Origin: Euwallacea fornicatus
Lineage: Eukaryota > Arthropoda > Insecta > Coleoptera > Curculionidae
Direction: 5' to 3'
DNA length: 64,000 bases
Assembly: GCF_040115645.1 (NCBI RefSeq)
Contig: NC_089550.1
Coordinates: 3,224,001 to 3,288,000 of the forward strand
Positions 23,301 through 36,708 of the stretch are shown piece after piece (the stretch's first letter is position 1; every line of letters starts with the position of its first letter). The notes below the pieces were generated by a model. The model saw only the letters and a list, made by a program, of their open reading frames with translations. It made no database searches and was not told where the DNA came from. Both the position numbers and the translations under genes were made by a program.

Positions 23301-25780
23301 ACTGGTACAATGTGCGGCAAACTTCTCAGACACACAGTTTTCATTATTCAAGATACACGTTTCATTACCGAAGGGTCGCTTAGAGACACATTAACCTTTC
23401 ATAAGATTAAACTACATGTTTTAACGATTTTATTGTATTAGAGGAATTGGTCGTAAAGTTGTCAAAAACAAATTCGTTATCTGAAAAATACCAAAAGGAA
23501 TCCTAATATCCAAAGGGCAATTGGTTGAATGGGCTTTTAGGTTCTCCACCTATGCTAACTTGTCCTTGTTGTGCGATTTTCTTGAGTTATGGCCAATTGT
23601 TTTGGGTTTCTTCGAGTGGGAGATTTATGTATCTCAGCCTTCATTAGCTAAATTGAACCCTCTCGTAAATTTTCCAACATCCACTTGAAAATAGCTGCGG
23701 TTGTGGAATGGTTTTGGCCGTTTGTATTGTTTAAGTGCTTTTATTGCTCCCCCTTATTGATACGTCCTACATTTTTCCTTTAAAACCAACGAAAACAATA
23801 AACTAAATTATGTCTCTTCAAACTAACAACAAAAGGGAATTTCCAACAGGTTTCACATAGCAAAACACAATATCTGTGTCAAAGACTTGGGGAAAGTTGT
23901 ATGCAGTGGGGAACGACCCTAAGTAAATACTTGCCTCCTTTTAACCTAAGGTTCTCTTGTTGGGGCCAAATTAGGGGTTCAAGGTGTGACGGTTTGTCTA
24001 ATTAGATTGGAACAGATCTCCTATGGCTTCACGGAGAAATTTGAAGACAAGACGAAGAAATTATTCGGAATAGGGTGAGAAGAAAAGTTTTAATTAGAGC
24101 TTTTTCCTGTAATGGAACATTCACTGGAACTCTTAGTAGTCCGATATCACCCTTTTAGTAATGATAGCTTGAAATAAATTCTTATGCTAGTTGAAAATTC
24201 GAGGATTATTATGGAATTTGATACGATTTAGAATAAAAATTGTCTTCCCTGGATTAAAAGAAAAAAATGTTGTTTTCAAGTGACTGAATTGAATTGAATA
24301 AAATTGAATCGAAATTGAAAAGCATGTTTTATGGTCAGTCTATAGTAAAATGTAAATATTCAGGTTTCTTTAGATTCATTTTTCGTAGATACCTTAAAAT
24401 GTTGAGGAGATAAAAAAAAAACGTGCATAGCATACAATCAGCATTTTCCTCAATTCAGTATAGAATACTCCCATAGGGGGGGCCCGAAACTAATATTCCT
24501 GCTGCAGATTCCGACAAAAGTTTCCGTTATTTGTAACTTGTAACTAAAAGGAATAGATAATATTGTATGACGTATGGGCCCAACGTGACGCAATTCCGCA
24601 GGAGACAAAGACGAAGTCGGCCCATATTTTTTGAGGGCACATTCAACAATCTTTCTTTTTATATGGAGATAAATCGGAATGCGGCACTTCTATCTGAAAG
24701 TTTTGCGGAATCGGAATAAATTCGACGTTCGAGATGAGTTTCCTCTCGCATCGAAATCATAAAACAACTTTGTACAGGACGTTTTTCGAATCCATTGTCC
24801 CCTCTAATGTTCGACGTTTTAGAACTGACGTTTAATTTGAATTGAGGACGAAGTCGAGGGAGGCATTTAACATGCAAGACATAAAGCCGGAAAATAAAAT
24901 ATTTCATATCACGACTCCGCCGAAAGATATTGCGAGAGAATATAGAAAAGAGCAAAAACTTGCCACTTCAGAGAATGTAGCAGATGGGTTGACAATGAGT
25001 TATTACAAGCCTTTTCATGGAAGTCTCGTGTATGCCTCTTTGGGCTATAATTCATAATTCTCTACCTAAATTTATAGTGTCCAGGACAGGACTACCTTCC
25101 TACAACTGTAAGGGCTCTTAATTTCTTTTTTATTTTTTACTGTGAAGGGTGCCGGTCCCACTCGAGCACAACCATAAGAATGAAATATGTGCTTTCATAT
25201 AACCAAAACAACATCTGAGAAGCTCCAAAATTAAGAAAAGAGATATCAAGTTTAACACATATCTTAAACTTTCAGCCGCATTACGTTTTTATGATTTGAC
25301 TAGTTTTGTGTATTTCAAATTCGAAATATCTTGCTTCACTCTTGATAATATACAGGGCGTTGTATATGGAGAGGGGTATTATGTCAAAGACTGAATATGT
25401 AATACTTTTATGCTTTATTTTCTTGAAAGGGCGGCAAGACTATCCCACATTTGAGTGATGTAAAAAATTCTCAAATATTCAACTGGTCATATTCATATAA
25501 TAATCATCATGTACTATTCAAGAATATTACATGAATATACAGGTTACATATCATCATGAGATATTTCAGGGGCAATAGTACTCTTGAAAATAATGAAAAA
25601 ATGCAAATGGATCCATGATCAAAAATACGCCATCTTCGATGTACAGAGTGGCAAGGTTTCACATTTTTTCTCATATTTTGCGTTTTGCTTACATATGGCT
25701 TGAGTTAAATTTTTTAAATTTCGAATATCTATTTTCTTTAGGATCCCCCTATATTAAAATATCAAAATGGTCGTTAGCGA
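20371..25780. other. Gene-poor region
   Basis: No supported gene. Short frames at 20839-21138 (minus), 23043-23228 and 24659-24955 (minus) have no recognisable domain. A possible tRNA-like repeat head at 22605-22670 is listed separately. At about 25351 the string atatacagggcgttg resembles the terminal motif of the inverted-repeat elements in this window, but no convincing partner end was found. Confidence 0.45.
22605..22670 (-). repeat. Possible tRNA-like SINE head
   Basis: On the minus strand a box A-like string (tagtcgtgtcgg, 22661-22650) is followed about 20 bp later by a box B-like string (ggatcgaatctc, 22629-22618), then a T-run. This arrangement resembles the RNA polymerase III promoter of tRNA-derived SINEs. 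No cloverleaf fold with an acceptor stem is visible, so it is not called a tRNA gene. A second similar copy was not found in the window. Confidence 0.3.
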
Positions 25781-26081
25781 TATACTGGGTGTTTTGTTTT
25801 TTGACTCATACACTATTTGATGCTTTGTATCTTTTTTTAAACTAACCTCTGATATCACCATTTCGATATCAAATTTAAATTCCTTCTTCAATTTTTTAGG
25901 TTCTTGGTCTCTAGCAATATTTCGGTACCTTTTACCGTTTTTATAATTGCAAAAATATCTATTGATGTGTGCGAATTTTAAATGGTGCGTTTGTGATCGT
26001 GAGTCTATCAGCAATTTTTTATTATTTTGCAGAGTGTTGTCGACGCCTAAAATATCTCCGTAATATGTTACACCCAGTATA
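25781..26081. mobile_element. Short inverted-terminal element (MITE candidate)
   Basis: Perfect 12-bp inverted ends, tatactgggtgt at 25781 and acacccagtata at 26070, bound about 300 bp of AT-rich non-coding sequence. The ends are variants of the ACAGGGTG-type termini elsewhere in the window. The arms do not extend far inward. Confidence 0.5.
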
Positions 26082-26387
26082 ATGTCATCACGTCAGCATC
26101 TTTTCTGAGTTAGGAAAAATTGTCGATGGGTATATAAAAAGGACAAAAGCTCGCAACAAGAAAAGGTTATCGTGATGCATACAGCGAAGGGAAATAAACC
26201 GAAACGGCACTCCATTTAGTAGTGCGCAAATTAGAGATACTTCGTTCTTACAGAGACGTCTTCTCTGACATGGAATGGGCATTCGATAAGGCAAGGGCCG
26301 ACAACATTTGCGATGCTCCTAATGGCCCAAGGTATTCCACCCCAGCTGGTGAGATGGCCCAACTCGCAAGACTTCCCCCACTGCTTT

Positions 26388-26437
26388 ATTACTACTACTA
26401 CTATTACTATTACTACTGCTACTACTACTACTATCTC
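26388..26437. repeat. ACT/ATT trinucleotide microsatellite
   Basis: Tandem act and att triplets with a single gct interruption. In one frame they read as a tyrosine run within an otherwise unsupported 91-codon open frame, which is therefore not taken as a gene. Confidence 0.9.
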
Positions 26438-27891
26438 TATTCCTCACTAAAAGACAATCGATATTGTGACACACAATGCGTTAGAGTGGAATTTTAATTA
26501 CTCAGGAATATCCGGAATGAAACGATTCGGTTTTATTTGTCCCTCTTGACTTTTCCGGACACGACCAAAAGTAGGTTTTCCATCCGCGACAAATTTCCTA
26601 TTGGATCCTGGATTTTTAATTAAATTCTCTCTGGTTTTGTATAGAGCGTTTCGAATGCAACGAGTTCGACTGCAGTTCCGTTTGACGTTTTTAGTAATAG
26701 AGGCGCGTTTTTTTATTGGTTTCGCAACTTTTTTTAGGCAAAAGCTGGAACACAGTAGGGGAAGTTAATTAAATGGCTTTTTTCTGCGACTATAATAAGC
26801 TCCAAAATCACTCCCCTTGGGAACCAAATCTTTCGCTTATCCAATTATCTTAGGGCCTCAGATAAGCAAACTAGCTATAGAGACACGTCTAATTATTATA
26901 TGGCTTAATTGGTCTAATTAGCTACCAGTGTTGGTAATTATTTAATTAAAATTACATGGTTTTGAAATTTGGAATAATAATTAGGTGGATGCTACGATTC
27001 TATTTTTGCCTCTCAAGCCATATAATAGAGGCTTTCTCAGGCAAAAGTTTGTCTTTATACAGCCATTTTATTAAGTGCTTTTTCAGAGTTTTAAATTTAA
27101 TTAACGTCCCTTTTTAACAACCATAATCCTCTTTAAGAGACATTTTTCGAGTAAACTTTTCCTGACAGTGCCGACAAACTTCCTTTGCATTCTCTATGCA
27201 AATTCGAATGTCTGCTGAAACGGCAATCAAGTAAAGTATGAAATAAAAACTTAATTTACAGTAAACCCTTTCAAAAGGGCCTCACACATGGGTGGAACCT
27301 ATTGGGGTGCGGGAGCGCCGACCCGAAAACTTAATAACCGTCATTACCGGAAAAAAATTACTCTCCGCGCATTTTGTATGCAAAATAAAAGGCTTTATAG
27401 CGGCTCTCTTTTTATAACATAAAATATGCAAATTGGATTTTAAGGTAAATACAGCTTTCGAAGGGATGAATACTAATCTGGCCAGTTTATTTCACTTCAT
27501 TTCAGCCAGTTAATAAATCAGCTATTCCTATCTTTGATATGCTCTTTTTTCTTGTCCTCGTTTCGGACAGGATGTAATTTCATACTAACTCAATTAACAC
27601 CTGCGTGATTGGTCGGTGCAGAAATTGGGCATCAGCTGTCGGAATGGTGAGGAATGTGACATGATGCAATTTTACAGAGTCCCAAGACTTCCCAATGCGG
27701 TTACATCGTTTGCCGAGCAGAAATACACGCAATTTCATATGAAATGCACAACCCATCTGTCTAATAAACAAGTCTAGCAGTTTTGACCAAATAATGTTTA
27801 ATAATAAAGTATCAAATGCTCAGAGTTTTAATAAAAAAATAAACAACCCCAATGGTTTTTTTTTGTCATCGATCTTCTAGATTTTTATTCA
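26438..27891. other. Gene-poor region with TAAT cluster
   Basis: No gene. Between about 26880 and 26990 there are several TAAT/ATTA cores close together (taattattat, cttaattgg, ctaattagc, ggtaattattt, aattaaaatta, aataataattagg). They are the core bound by many homeodomain factors. In AT-rich DNA this can also arise by chance. Confidence 0.4.
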
Positions 27892-28281
27892 ACACATACA
27901 TGTATATACTACATTAACAACGTCCTGAGGCCAATATTAGTACCCTTCATGCCGACTTTACCAAATGGAATTTTCCGACAGGATAATGCAAGGCCTCCTA
28001 CTGCGAACATTATTCGAAGGTATCTGGAACAAGCACAATTAGAAATGCTGCCTTGGCCTGCACGATCACCGGACTTATCACCAATCGAAAATCTTTGGGA
28101 CATTATGAGTTGAAGTCTTTGAAATTTACCGAGGCCTCCAAACAATTTGGACGACCTACCACACCATCTTGAGATAGCATGAAATGAAATACCCAAGAGG
28201 GATCTTGATAATTTGTTTCAAAACATGCCGCGAAGGGCTCATGCTTGCATTGCTGTACGAGGCGATGCCACTCATTATTAA
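27892..28281 (+). pseudogene. Tc1-type transposase, decayed C-terminal half
   Basis: One frame reads YINNVLRPI, then GIFRQDNARPP, then LPWPARSPDLSPIENLWDIM, then RGDATHY and a stop at 28279-28281. The spacing from the Asp of QDN to the Glu of IEN is 34 residues, which is the DD34E signature of Tc1 transposases. The frame is broken by stops at 28111-28113, 28120-28122 and 28180-28182, and the N-terminal DNA-binding half and first Asp are absent. It is a dead fragment of a cut-and-paste DNA transposon. Terminal inverted repeats were not identified. It ends about 90 bp before a long ATT microsatellite. Confidence 0.9.
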
Positions 28282-28373
28282 ATTTTTAATTAATAAGTGT
28301 TGCTTTTTTTTTACCGAAACACCGATCATTTGATATTTTGTTATGAATAAATATTTTTGCAAATTTCAAGACT

Positions 28374-28506
<133 letters not shown>

Positions 28507-31500
28507 TAGGTGGTGCATTTCATATGAAAGTGGGTGTAAAATCAGATCATACAAAGTATTTTATATTAAATAGTGAAGAAGTTTGGGGGTGCAAAAAACT
28601 TATACTATTTATCTAACAAGGATGAATTGTGGAGTTGATCCGCATGCGAGTGAAGAGGCAGTGGTCAGCCCTTCGATTGAGTACTCGAACGACCTGTTGG
28701 CAACGAACATGTTACGACATACAATGGAATATAAATTTTTTACATTTCGGAGGTTGTAAAGAAGACTTGGAACTACCAAAACTTGTTTCGAAATGCACTC
28801 ACGTATTTTTATACCCCTTTCTATACTTTTATACTCCTCTGATTTCAAAGCGGACACGGAAAATAAAAATTCTCAAATAGAAATAAGCAGTAGCGTATCC
28901 ATTTAAATATGTTTCATATACAGCATCTAAGTTCTAAAATTTATATTCTCGAAGGTGAATTTTATTTTAAGTCTGAAATTTTTATGTTAAAGGCCTTACT
29001 AACACGCCACTGCAACTTCCAATATTATAATTAGGGATTTTTTGTGGTTGAGAAAACTTCGATATTTTTATAAGGAAGAAAATCAGTAATGTAATTTAAT
29101 TTGAAATACAGTTAAAATTGTTCCGAAACTAAACTATTTCATTCTGGAGTTTTCTTTTCAACTTGCGTTTTATCTGTATGAAAATCCTTGCCTGGTACGT
29201 CACTGATTTCGCAGTAGATCCTGGATATCTCGGAGATTAGAGACAAGATTTGAAATTCTCAAAGTGGAAATAACTAGTGGCGTAACATGATTTTAAATCT
29301 AGTCACGAAGTTCTAAGGACGAAATTATTGAAGTCGAATTTTACCTTTTTTTTAACACCTGTTTGATCTGGAAATTTTAGATGAAGTAAAGGAAGCTTGG
29401 AATTGTCAAACAGGCAAGTAACAAACACTCAAGCAAGGGTTTTAGGTCCATAATGTAATAACGGTAAACCCCTGGAATTTTTAAAAAAGGACTAAATTTG
29501 ATCCTGAATACTCCAACTTCCTGATGGTTTCGCGCCTCTCCATGCTCGATTTGAGCCCTTTCAAGTTGCAGAGCAATGCCTCTTTACTACTTTCCGATCG
29601 CTTTATCTATGCCCTTCTGGCCTTGTAGCGTGGTGTTGCCATCCCTGATTCCTTTTTTCTTTGGTAATGGAAAATGCCTCTGCATGTGTCTTTTTTTTAA
29701 TTTTCTTTTCCCTTTATGTTCTGACATCCACACCCTTTTTATGCATTGCCGTTTTTGGGTATTTGGTCCCCCCATTATTTTTCGACCATCTATAGCCTTT
29801 CCTGTCCCACTTGCCCCAAAGGGTTGATCTCCGATGATGCAATAAAACGTTGCTTTTGCATTCCCACACCTCTTACATTTTTCCCTCTCGGACTCGGAGG
29901 TAGCATCCAGGGGAGACCACGTGGAGGTGCAGATACGTCTGCGACTCAATGCTACGTGATCTCTATCTCTTTTAAATGCATACGACAACTCAACACGGTT
30001 CTGTATCACCTTAAGTACCTTTAAATGGTTCTTTAAAGGTCAACCGTTACTAGATCGATACATAGCGTGCAAATATAGGCGCCACCATGACGGCGTATGT
30101 ACAGTTGAAATTTATTATTTAAATATCTTGTCGGGTATTTCGAAGAGGACTTGTGGCCAGGAAGTGTTTGGAGGACGTTCCTGCAATCTAAGAATAGAAA
30201 ACAAGCACTTTTGAATAAATAGCTGCATTATAATTTGCAAAGTCAACCATCGGGCTTGATCGAAACCTTAAGCACCTAATTAAATTTGCTTATTTAAATT
30301 CTGAAACAGCATGCAGTTATTAATTTCCTCTAACTGTTCCCTAGATTTGGTACGTTATTACCATAAAATGTTGCCTCATTAGAAACAGACTAATAATAAG
30401 ATACATACGTTTGCTGGATGTTGCAAGTTGTAGTATAGGAAACATCCCATCATCATTAACAACAACCACTCCTTTTGAAGTGGATTTTTATCATTGGTAT
30501 TCAAAGGAGTATCGTGAAGAATCGTAAGCGAAATATCGCAGAAATATCGCTCATGTTAGGACCACAGGTACCGTCAATTATTTTCTGGTTTGTAAACATC
30601 TTCAATGGGACATGTAAATGGGTTGCAAATGAAGACAGGTGGTTATACAAACGTCAATCTTCAATGGAAGACAACCGAAACTGGCGTATCTTTGCGGACG
30701 TTCTTGATTTACATAATTGGGTTGTGGGCAGACTGATGCATGTACCAGCATTGCAGGAGGTTTATGGCCTGGTATACTGACTCAAGGTTGAAGAAAAATG
30801 TTGAAATAATCAAATCGAATGCCTAAAATTACCTCGAGGGTCTTTTTTGTCGCAAGGAAAATCCTTAAAAGATGCCCCGCCTAGTGTTCTGGCGACCGGG
30901 TAGCGTGGAATTCACCAAAGCGCCCACCCAATGAAAACCTCGGGATGAAAGAACCTACTCGGACTCCGAGGTATCCAGGGAGGTCTTTGGCCTCCCATTT
31001 GGAGGGCCTAGATGATCCATACATTACATGATACGTTTGTAATTTCCTGAGGAAATGGGGTTCCTGAGATCTTACACTAGTCCGAAAAACGGGAATTGAG
31101 TGCTTCCGAAGGGCTGAAGTCTTGGGTGTCTGTCCCGTGTTGACCAATTTCGGTCAGGTAAATTTACCTGAGAAGAAGCCTACAGTTGCGAAAATTGGTT
31201 TCAATAATCTCATCTTTAGAACCTACGCCCAGTATTTTGGTTCAGGTGGCGACAATCTCCTCTGCAAAATACGTCAGCGGCAAAAAATTTAATTTTGTGG
31301 TTGTACTGCAATGGTCATTATCCGATTTTTTGTGAAAAAAAAATCATAAACTTTGTAATTAAACTTTGCTTTTACCAGTTCTGCACTGAACAGTCGACAA
31401 ATATTCTAGTTTTTATGGTTATTTAAAAAATACGTTTTTATAACTTTTTTGGATTAGTGTGGATCACATACGAAAATTCGTTTTTTATCGTATATTTAGT

Positions 31501-31880
31501 AAACTCGCACAGGTTCTTATCCAGACGGGTTTTTGCATTGCGGTACATTCGATAATAAGCACTCGAATTGGCCATTACGCACTTACGGGAAACACTCTAC
31601 CAGTGCAGAGGGGCTTAAACGCCTAGCTCAATAGTCTCGAAACAAACAAAGTCTAAATTTCTCTTTTTTTATACGAGCATTTTTTAATTTTGTGTCTGAG
31701 TTTGCAAGCGAGAATTTAACTCGCAGATTTAACCGCTCTGTCCTATTTTTGCACGCGCTAACAATGATAAAAATGGAATATATTGGTAAAACCAGTATTT
31801 AATTTAATTCTAACTGCCACAAAAGCGAACTTGTTGAAAGTCGAGATACAAAATTCGTGTTGAACTGTGTAATCACTGAA
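28507..31880. other. Gene-poor region
   Basis: Several chance-looking frames: 29587-30009 minus (140 codons, basic, no domain), 30475-30780 plus (101 codons, tryptophan-rich, no domain) and 30881-31147 minus. None has visible splice partners or a family motif, so none is annotated as a gene. Confidence 0.45.
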
Positions 31881-33200
31881 ACTTTTAGACTCCGCTGTAA
31901 AACCATAACGACGTATCAGGCGTGGACTTTAATAAACGCAAAATAAAATTTCACATAAAGAGTTTAGTGTTTTAGAATTTTCAGGCTGACAACTTCAAGG
32001 TTACCTTAGAAGTATTATTAAAAATTGGTAAAATCCATTGCGAAATCGCATCACAGAGGTGTAATAATTTAAGTCACAGAACACTCTTTCAGGTGCGTTT
32101 TTTTGGATTTAAAAACATTCCCTGTACTTAAAAAAAATCGCCTCTCATTTTAAAGAGAGTATACACCATTGATTGCTGAAAACTTAGATGACCTTAAGGT
32201 ACCTTTAGTACCCGCGTTATGGGAAGGGGAGCGTAGCGCGACAGACCAGGAATGGCGAGGGGCTTTTGGATTTTTCTCGAAGATGAGAGGAGAGGGGTGG
32301 TTGAAAATTTCGCCCAGGACAGTAGACTTGGTAAAGCCGCCCCTGGTTTCCTTCACATTATTTCAAGTTCCCACCACCTAATTTAGAACTGCGAGGTTGT
32401 ATCAGGTAAAGGATTCAAAGGAAAATCGCAAAATAAAATTCAACAATCTATAATTTCGGTCAACTACTTGACATCAAACTTCAAACAAATTTTTGAGAAT
32501 CCGCCGTACAATTAGTGATCTATATCAGGGGAGGATTATAATAAAGAAAAAACGCGGAATAAAACTCGATTTCTGTTTCATTACTGAGTTTTCAGACAAA
32601 CTGCGCCCCTGATTTTATTCCAGTTTCGGAACTGAGAGTCCCCTTCATAATGGCTAGAATTTCTGGAGTTTGCTTTTGAATCGCAGTGATGTATCAGACG
32701 GATTCGGTTCGAAAAACCCATGAAATTCGACTTCAAGGATCCGGCTTTGAACAAGTCGTACTTAACGGGACTTCGAGGTAAGTTGGCGCCGTTACCTTTG
32801 TCGCTCCCATGTTTAACCTGGATTCAAGTCAAGCCCTGAACCCCTAGATGTTGCTTTAGGGGACGTGCCTAGAAAGTGCCGTTATACAAAAGGGAATTTA
32901 TCTACAAATAGTATGATTCTTGCTGATTTTTCACCCTTTACACAAAACAGTCAAAGAGATTTATATGCGAGAACGTTCGTACACTCATTGCTCAACTGTT
33001 CGGAATACGAGCTAATAAATATACCCTTTACATTCTATATTATTTCGGTTGTGAAATATAAATTTTTTCGCCTGCTTTGCAGTTTTTACGGTCCGGAAGA
33101 AACGTTGTTTCCGGAACTAACAAATAGCGGCAAAATACTCTAATGCGCCAAAAACGTAAAATAAAGTTCCCTACATTTCAGCTTTATTATTTCCAGCTAA
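31881..33200. repeat. Loose, diverged repeat block
   Basis: A composite phrase recurs in degraded form: gtatcagg or tatcagg, followed by ggatt/ggactt, then a purine-rich stretch and aaaataaaa plus ttc/ttcaac. Examples start near 31915, 32398, 32525 and 32690, and a partial one lies near 33150. Spacing is irregular (about 125-480 bp). This looks like old copies of a dispersed or tandem repeat. A self-alignment would be needed to define the unit. Confidence 0.35.
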
Positions 33201-36200
33201 AACAGATAAAATCGGGAATCTGGAACCAGGAGACTTTCAGGATTTTATGGAGTTCGAGTGGCTTATGCTTTATTTCTCAGGAAATAAAATGCATATAAAT
33301 TATGAAATACAAAAGGGCTCAGAGCTTTGTTTCTAGGAGCTACCAGGGCGATCGATCCCGTTTACTTTATCCCAAATAAATTAACGGAGAGTTCATTTAA
33401 ATATTTTAATATCAATAAAAGCTTCCGGCGAGCAAACCTGGATGATATAATTTTCCGTTTAATGCGCTCATAGTTAGGAATTTATTTGCTAACCCCGTTT
33501 ACGTAAGACGTAACAATAAGCTCATATTTATGTAGTATGTAAATAACCGATATTTTTCACCGAATTTACATGAAGATCCTATGATTAAATAAGTTATGCG
33601 GAGAGCTCTCTGGATCTCGAAAGATGGAAACATTTTTATTAGTTAGAAGGGCAGAGGAAGGAAACGCATTTGAATAAAGCGAAATTGGTTACGAAAGAAA
33701 AGCACAAGCTCCGAATTTTAACTTTTCCCATGCAGAAAGGAAATTTAAAATACACTTCCGGGAATAAGGGCTGCCATATCACTAGAGTCTCATCGAAGGC
33801 CGTAAACCTGTTAACCCTGAAAAGCCGAAGGGGACATCGCTTTATCAGGAATGATCCATATATCACAAAAGTTCAAAGCACGGTACAAAAGCGCGGTTCC
33901 AGGCCGCAGGAAATTCCAGATTATCCTGCCTGTCAGGAAATTTCAACTTTTACAACGGGGATAAGACGAGGTTTCCGAAAACCTAATGTTGTGTGATTGT
34001 GTGTGCTTGATATAGGTAACAAAAATGATTTATTCGGAACGCTTTTACTGTGTGGAGTTGCGTAAGTGAGACTTCGTGGGTGCTTTTCCAGGAGGTAAGT
34101 GGCGAGCAGGAGTGATAACCGAGAGGTCAGCGTGTATAACATAGAGATATTACAGCGTTGTATGGACAGGCTTAGAAGGTTCATCATGAAGGTGATTATT
34201 TTGAACAATTTTTTTATGGAAGTTGTCCTGTGACTTAAACAGTAAGTAGGAGGGAGTTGGGGAGAGCTAAATTTTTATATTCAAGATGTTCGAAATTGTC
34301 AATAAAAATGAGCACCAATCTACACCTCTATGCTCCGTTTCTAAGCTAGCGGACTTATATTCGACTTAGTGGCATTCCCGATTACTCATTGAGTATATCA
34401 TTTCCCTTTTTTTCGAGGAATTTCAATTTCTCGTCCTAAATCGTCACTTTCAGTGGGAAGATTAAATCATAATCACTTGAGTCCCTCGAAGCCACAGAAG
34501 TCCCCAATAATCCCACAGAAAGCAATAATTAGTGCTACTAGCTAATTATTGCCATGCTTCCAGCGGTTTTCGAATTTAATTTGTATTTCTGGGGCTCTTG
34601 ACGCATTAAACTATTGTTCATAACTCTAGCGAGTGCGACACGTCTTTTGAAACCCTGACTCTTAACTCTGCAAACTACGACTGACATTATTTTCAAGAAC
34701 TATTCGCCATCAGGACCCAAAGCTAAATTATGTGTCAGCCCTTCTTGGATTATTTAAGACCGCTGTAAATTCTTTGAAGTCCCTAAAACATGGGTCTTTC
34801 TTAAATAAACATTTCAGAAGCACGTGTGCACATTATTAGCCCCCTTTTCGGAATTAGGGGTACCAGAACAAATTTTAATAGTTTATTTACCTGAAGCCAG
34901 TATTCGGTTCATATGAGGTGTATACGAGGCAAGCTTTAAACCAAAAAGAGTTCCAAAAATTAAAAAATTCTAAATTTGCGAGTCTGATTGCTTAAATTCT
35001 GATATGTGCGGAATTTTTCGTACAAAAAACTATGATAACTTTTTCTAATGAATTTTAGATTTTTTCACTGAGGAATGAGGGGCAGGCTAGATTGATTCTC
35101 AAACAACTTTTTTCGCTGAGAGCTCTGAGGGGTAACGAATTTTTGTTCCGCAGGTTTAAGTGGAGGATTTTTGAGGTAAAAAGCTGTGTTATTTTCAATT
35201 TATTTTCTACGAGTCTACGACTAAATTATGGGGCCCCATTACGTTTTCCCCGTTGTTTTTGAGCCGACAAACTTTTTTAATTAAACCAAGATCTGCCGAA
35301 GCGATAACTGCTTGTATTTGCACGCTCTAATAGTCGGCCGAATTCTAAAAATGCCTGCGATAAGCTCCGTGAACGATACGCATCTGTAATGGAACTGTTT
35401 ATTGTTTGAAGCCTGAAAAACTGACTTTCAGGATTTCTGGAAAGTTGTTTTGCGCGGTAATTGGAATTCTCATCCAGACTTTGCATTTTTTTTATTCAGC
35501 CAATCTGCTGATGGTGCCGTTGAAAGCCTTAATAATAAGGTTATCGGGGCTGGCGCCCGGCAAACGACTTTCTCCATGAAAGATGGATATTTTTTGGAAA
35601 AAAAGGAAGAGAAGGAGTTATATTTTCCCGGGACGAATGCCCAGCGGTTAAATCTCGACCCCGTTTATGTGAGCGCTTAAACCTAATACTGATTATACAC
35701 ATTAATCTGGGCCGCGAAGAATGGACCTCGAATGAAGCAGCAATAACAATAAGCGATGTTGGATTTATTCGAATTGGGGAAAACAAAGGAGATTGTCAGT
35801 AAAAAATCGCTCTGCTTTAGTGGGTGATTTTAAAACGGAAAATCCTAGCGCCAGCTTGAATTATCGTCTGCAGTCTAAAGTTGAAATTAAGGCATCTATT
35901 TAGCAGCTTATCCCCCGCTATATTTTAGTTCGTTTATGACAACCTTAATCGCTGGTGAACCTATAAACTGAAACTCCCAAAAGTCTCAATTTTTAGCAAT
36001 CTAGGAATCACTCCAAAAATCCCAATTGAGCGCAGAAAAAGGTGCAAATAGAGTTTTCCACGCTTACCTGAGGATGCCTTGAAACAGATAAAAGGCGCTA
36101 CGATACGCTGCCTCGTCAGAATATTTATCTCTAAAACTCATGAAATTGCATGCCTTTAAAGTTGAACTTATATTTTTGCCCTTCTTTCAGGTTGAACACC

Positions 36201-36708
36201 ATCAAATAAAAGACTTTGAATTTGTTATGAACAACAATAATAATTTTCAGCAAACAAAAGGTAACGCTACAGACAGGGTCGACCTTAGCAAGTTTGGCAC
36301 TCATGTTTTTAATCACGGCCTCTGTGCCCCTCCAAAAAAATCTCGATTAAGAAAGTCTGTCGTCTTTCCTGATCTGTCATCTTAAGCCGCCGCCCAAACT
36401 CGCTCTCACATAAGGCCCATACTGCCTACAGTCATTTTGGGCTATGTTACCTGTGAGACCTATGAGTATATACTCAGTGATTTCTTAGGGTGGGCCCTTC
36501 ACATTCACTGTAAATATCAAAAAATAATATAGATCTCTACTGATCCCTTGTAAACTACATACTCAAAATTTAAACTACCGACTTCGGTCGGGTGTTGGAA
36601 AATTGCTATCTACCATTAATGGTTTTTTCGAAACATTCTTCAAGGGGTATACAAGGTCATATATTGCAAAATATTTGTCAATAATGAATTTATTTAAAAA
36701 TTCGATAA
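33201..36708. other. Gene-poor region
   Basis: No supported gene. Frames at 33670-33996, 33933-34208 (minus), 35450-35680 and 36140-36385 have no recognisable features. A perfect 11-bp inverted repeat around 34522-34552 is listed separately. Confidence 0.45.
34522..34552. promoter_or_regulatory. ATTA-containing perfect inverted repeat
   Basis: gcaataattag at 34522-34532 and ctaattattgc at 34542-34552 are exact inverted copies separated by 9 bp. Each arm carries the ATTA/TAAT core used by homeodomain proteins, so a paired binding site is possible. This is inference from motif and symmetry only. Confidence 0.3.

Noticed and set aside
29587..30009. 140-codon minus-strand frame, rich in Lys and Arg, with a few cysteines
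   Set aside because: No domain, no splice partners and overlapping plus-strand frames of similar length. It looks like chance in a locally GC-richer stretch.
30475..30780. 101-codon plus-strand frame with several tryptophans
   Set aside because: No recognisable family and no adjoining exons. Composition alone was not enough.
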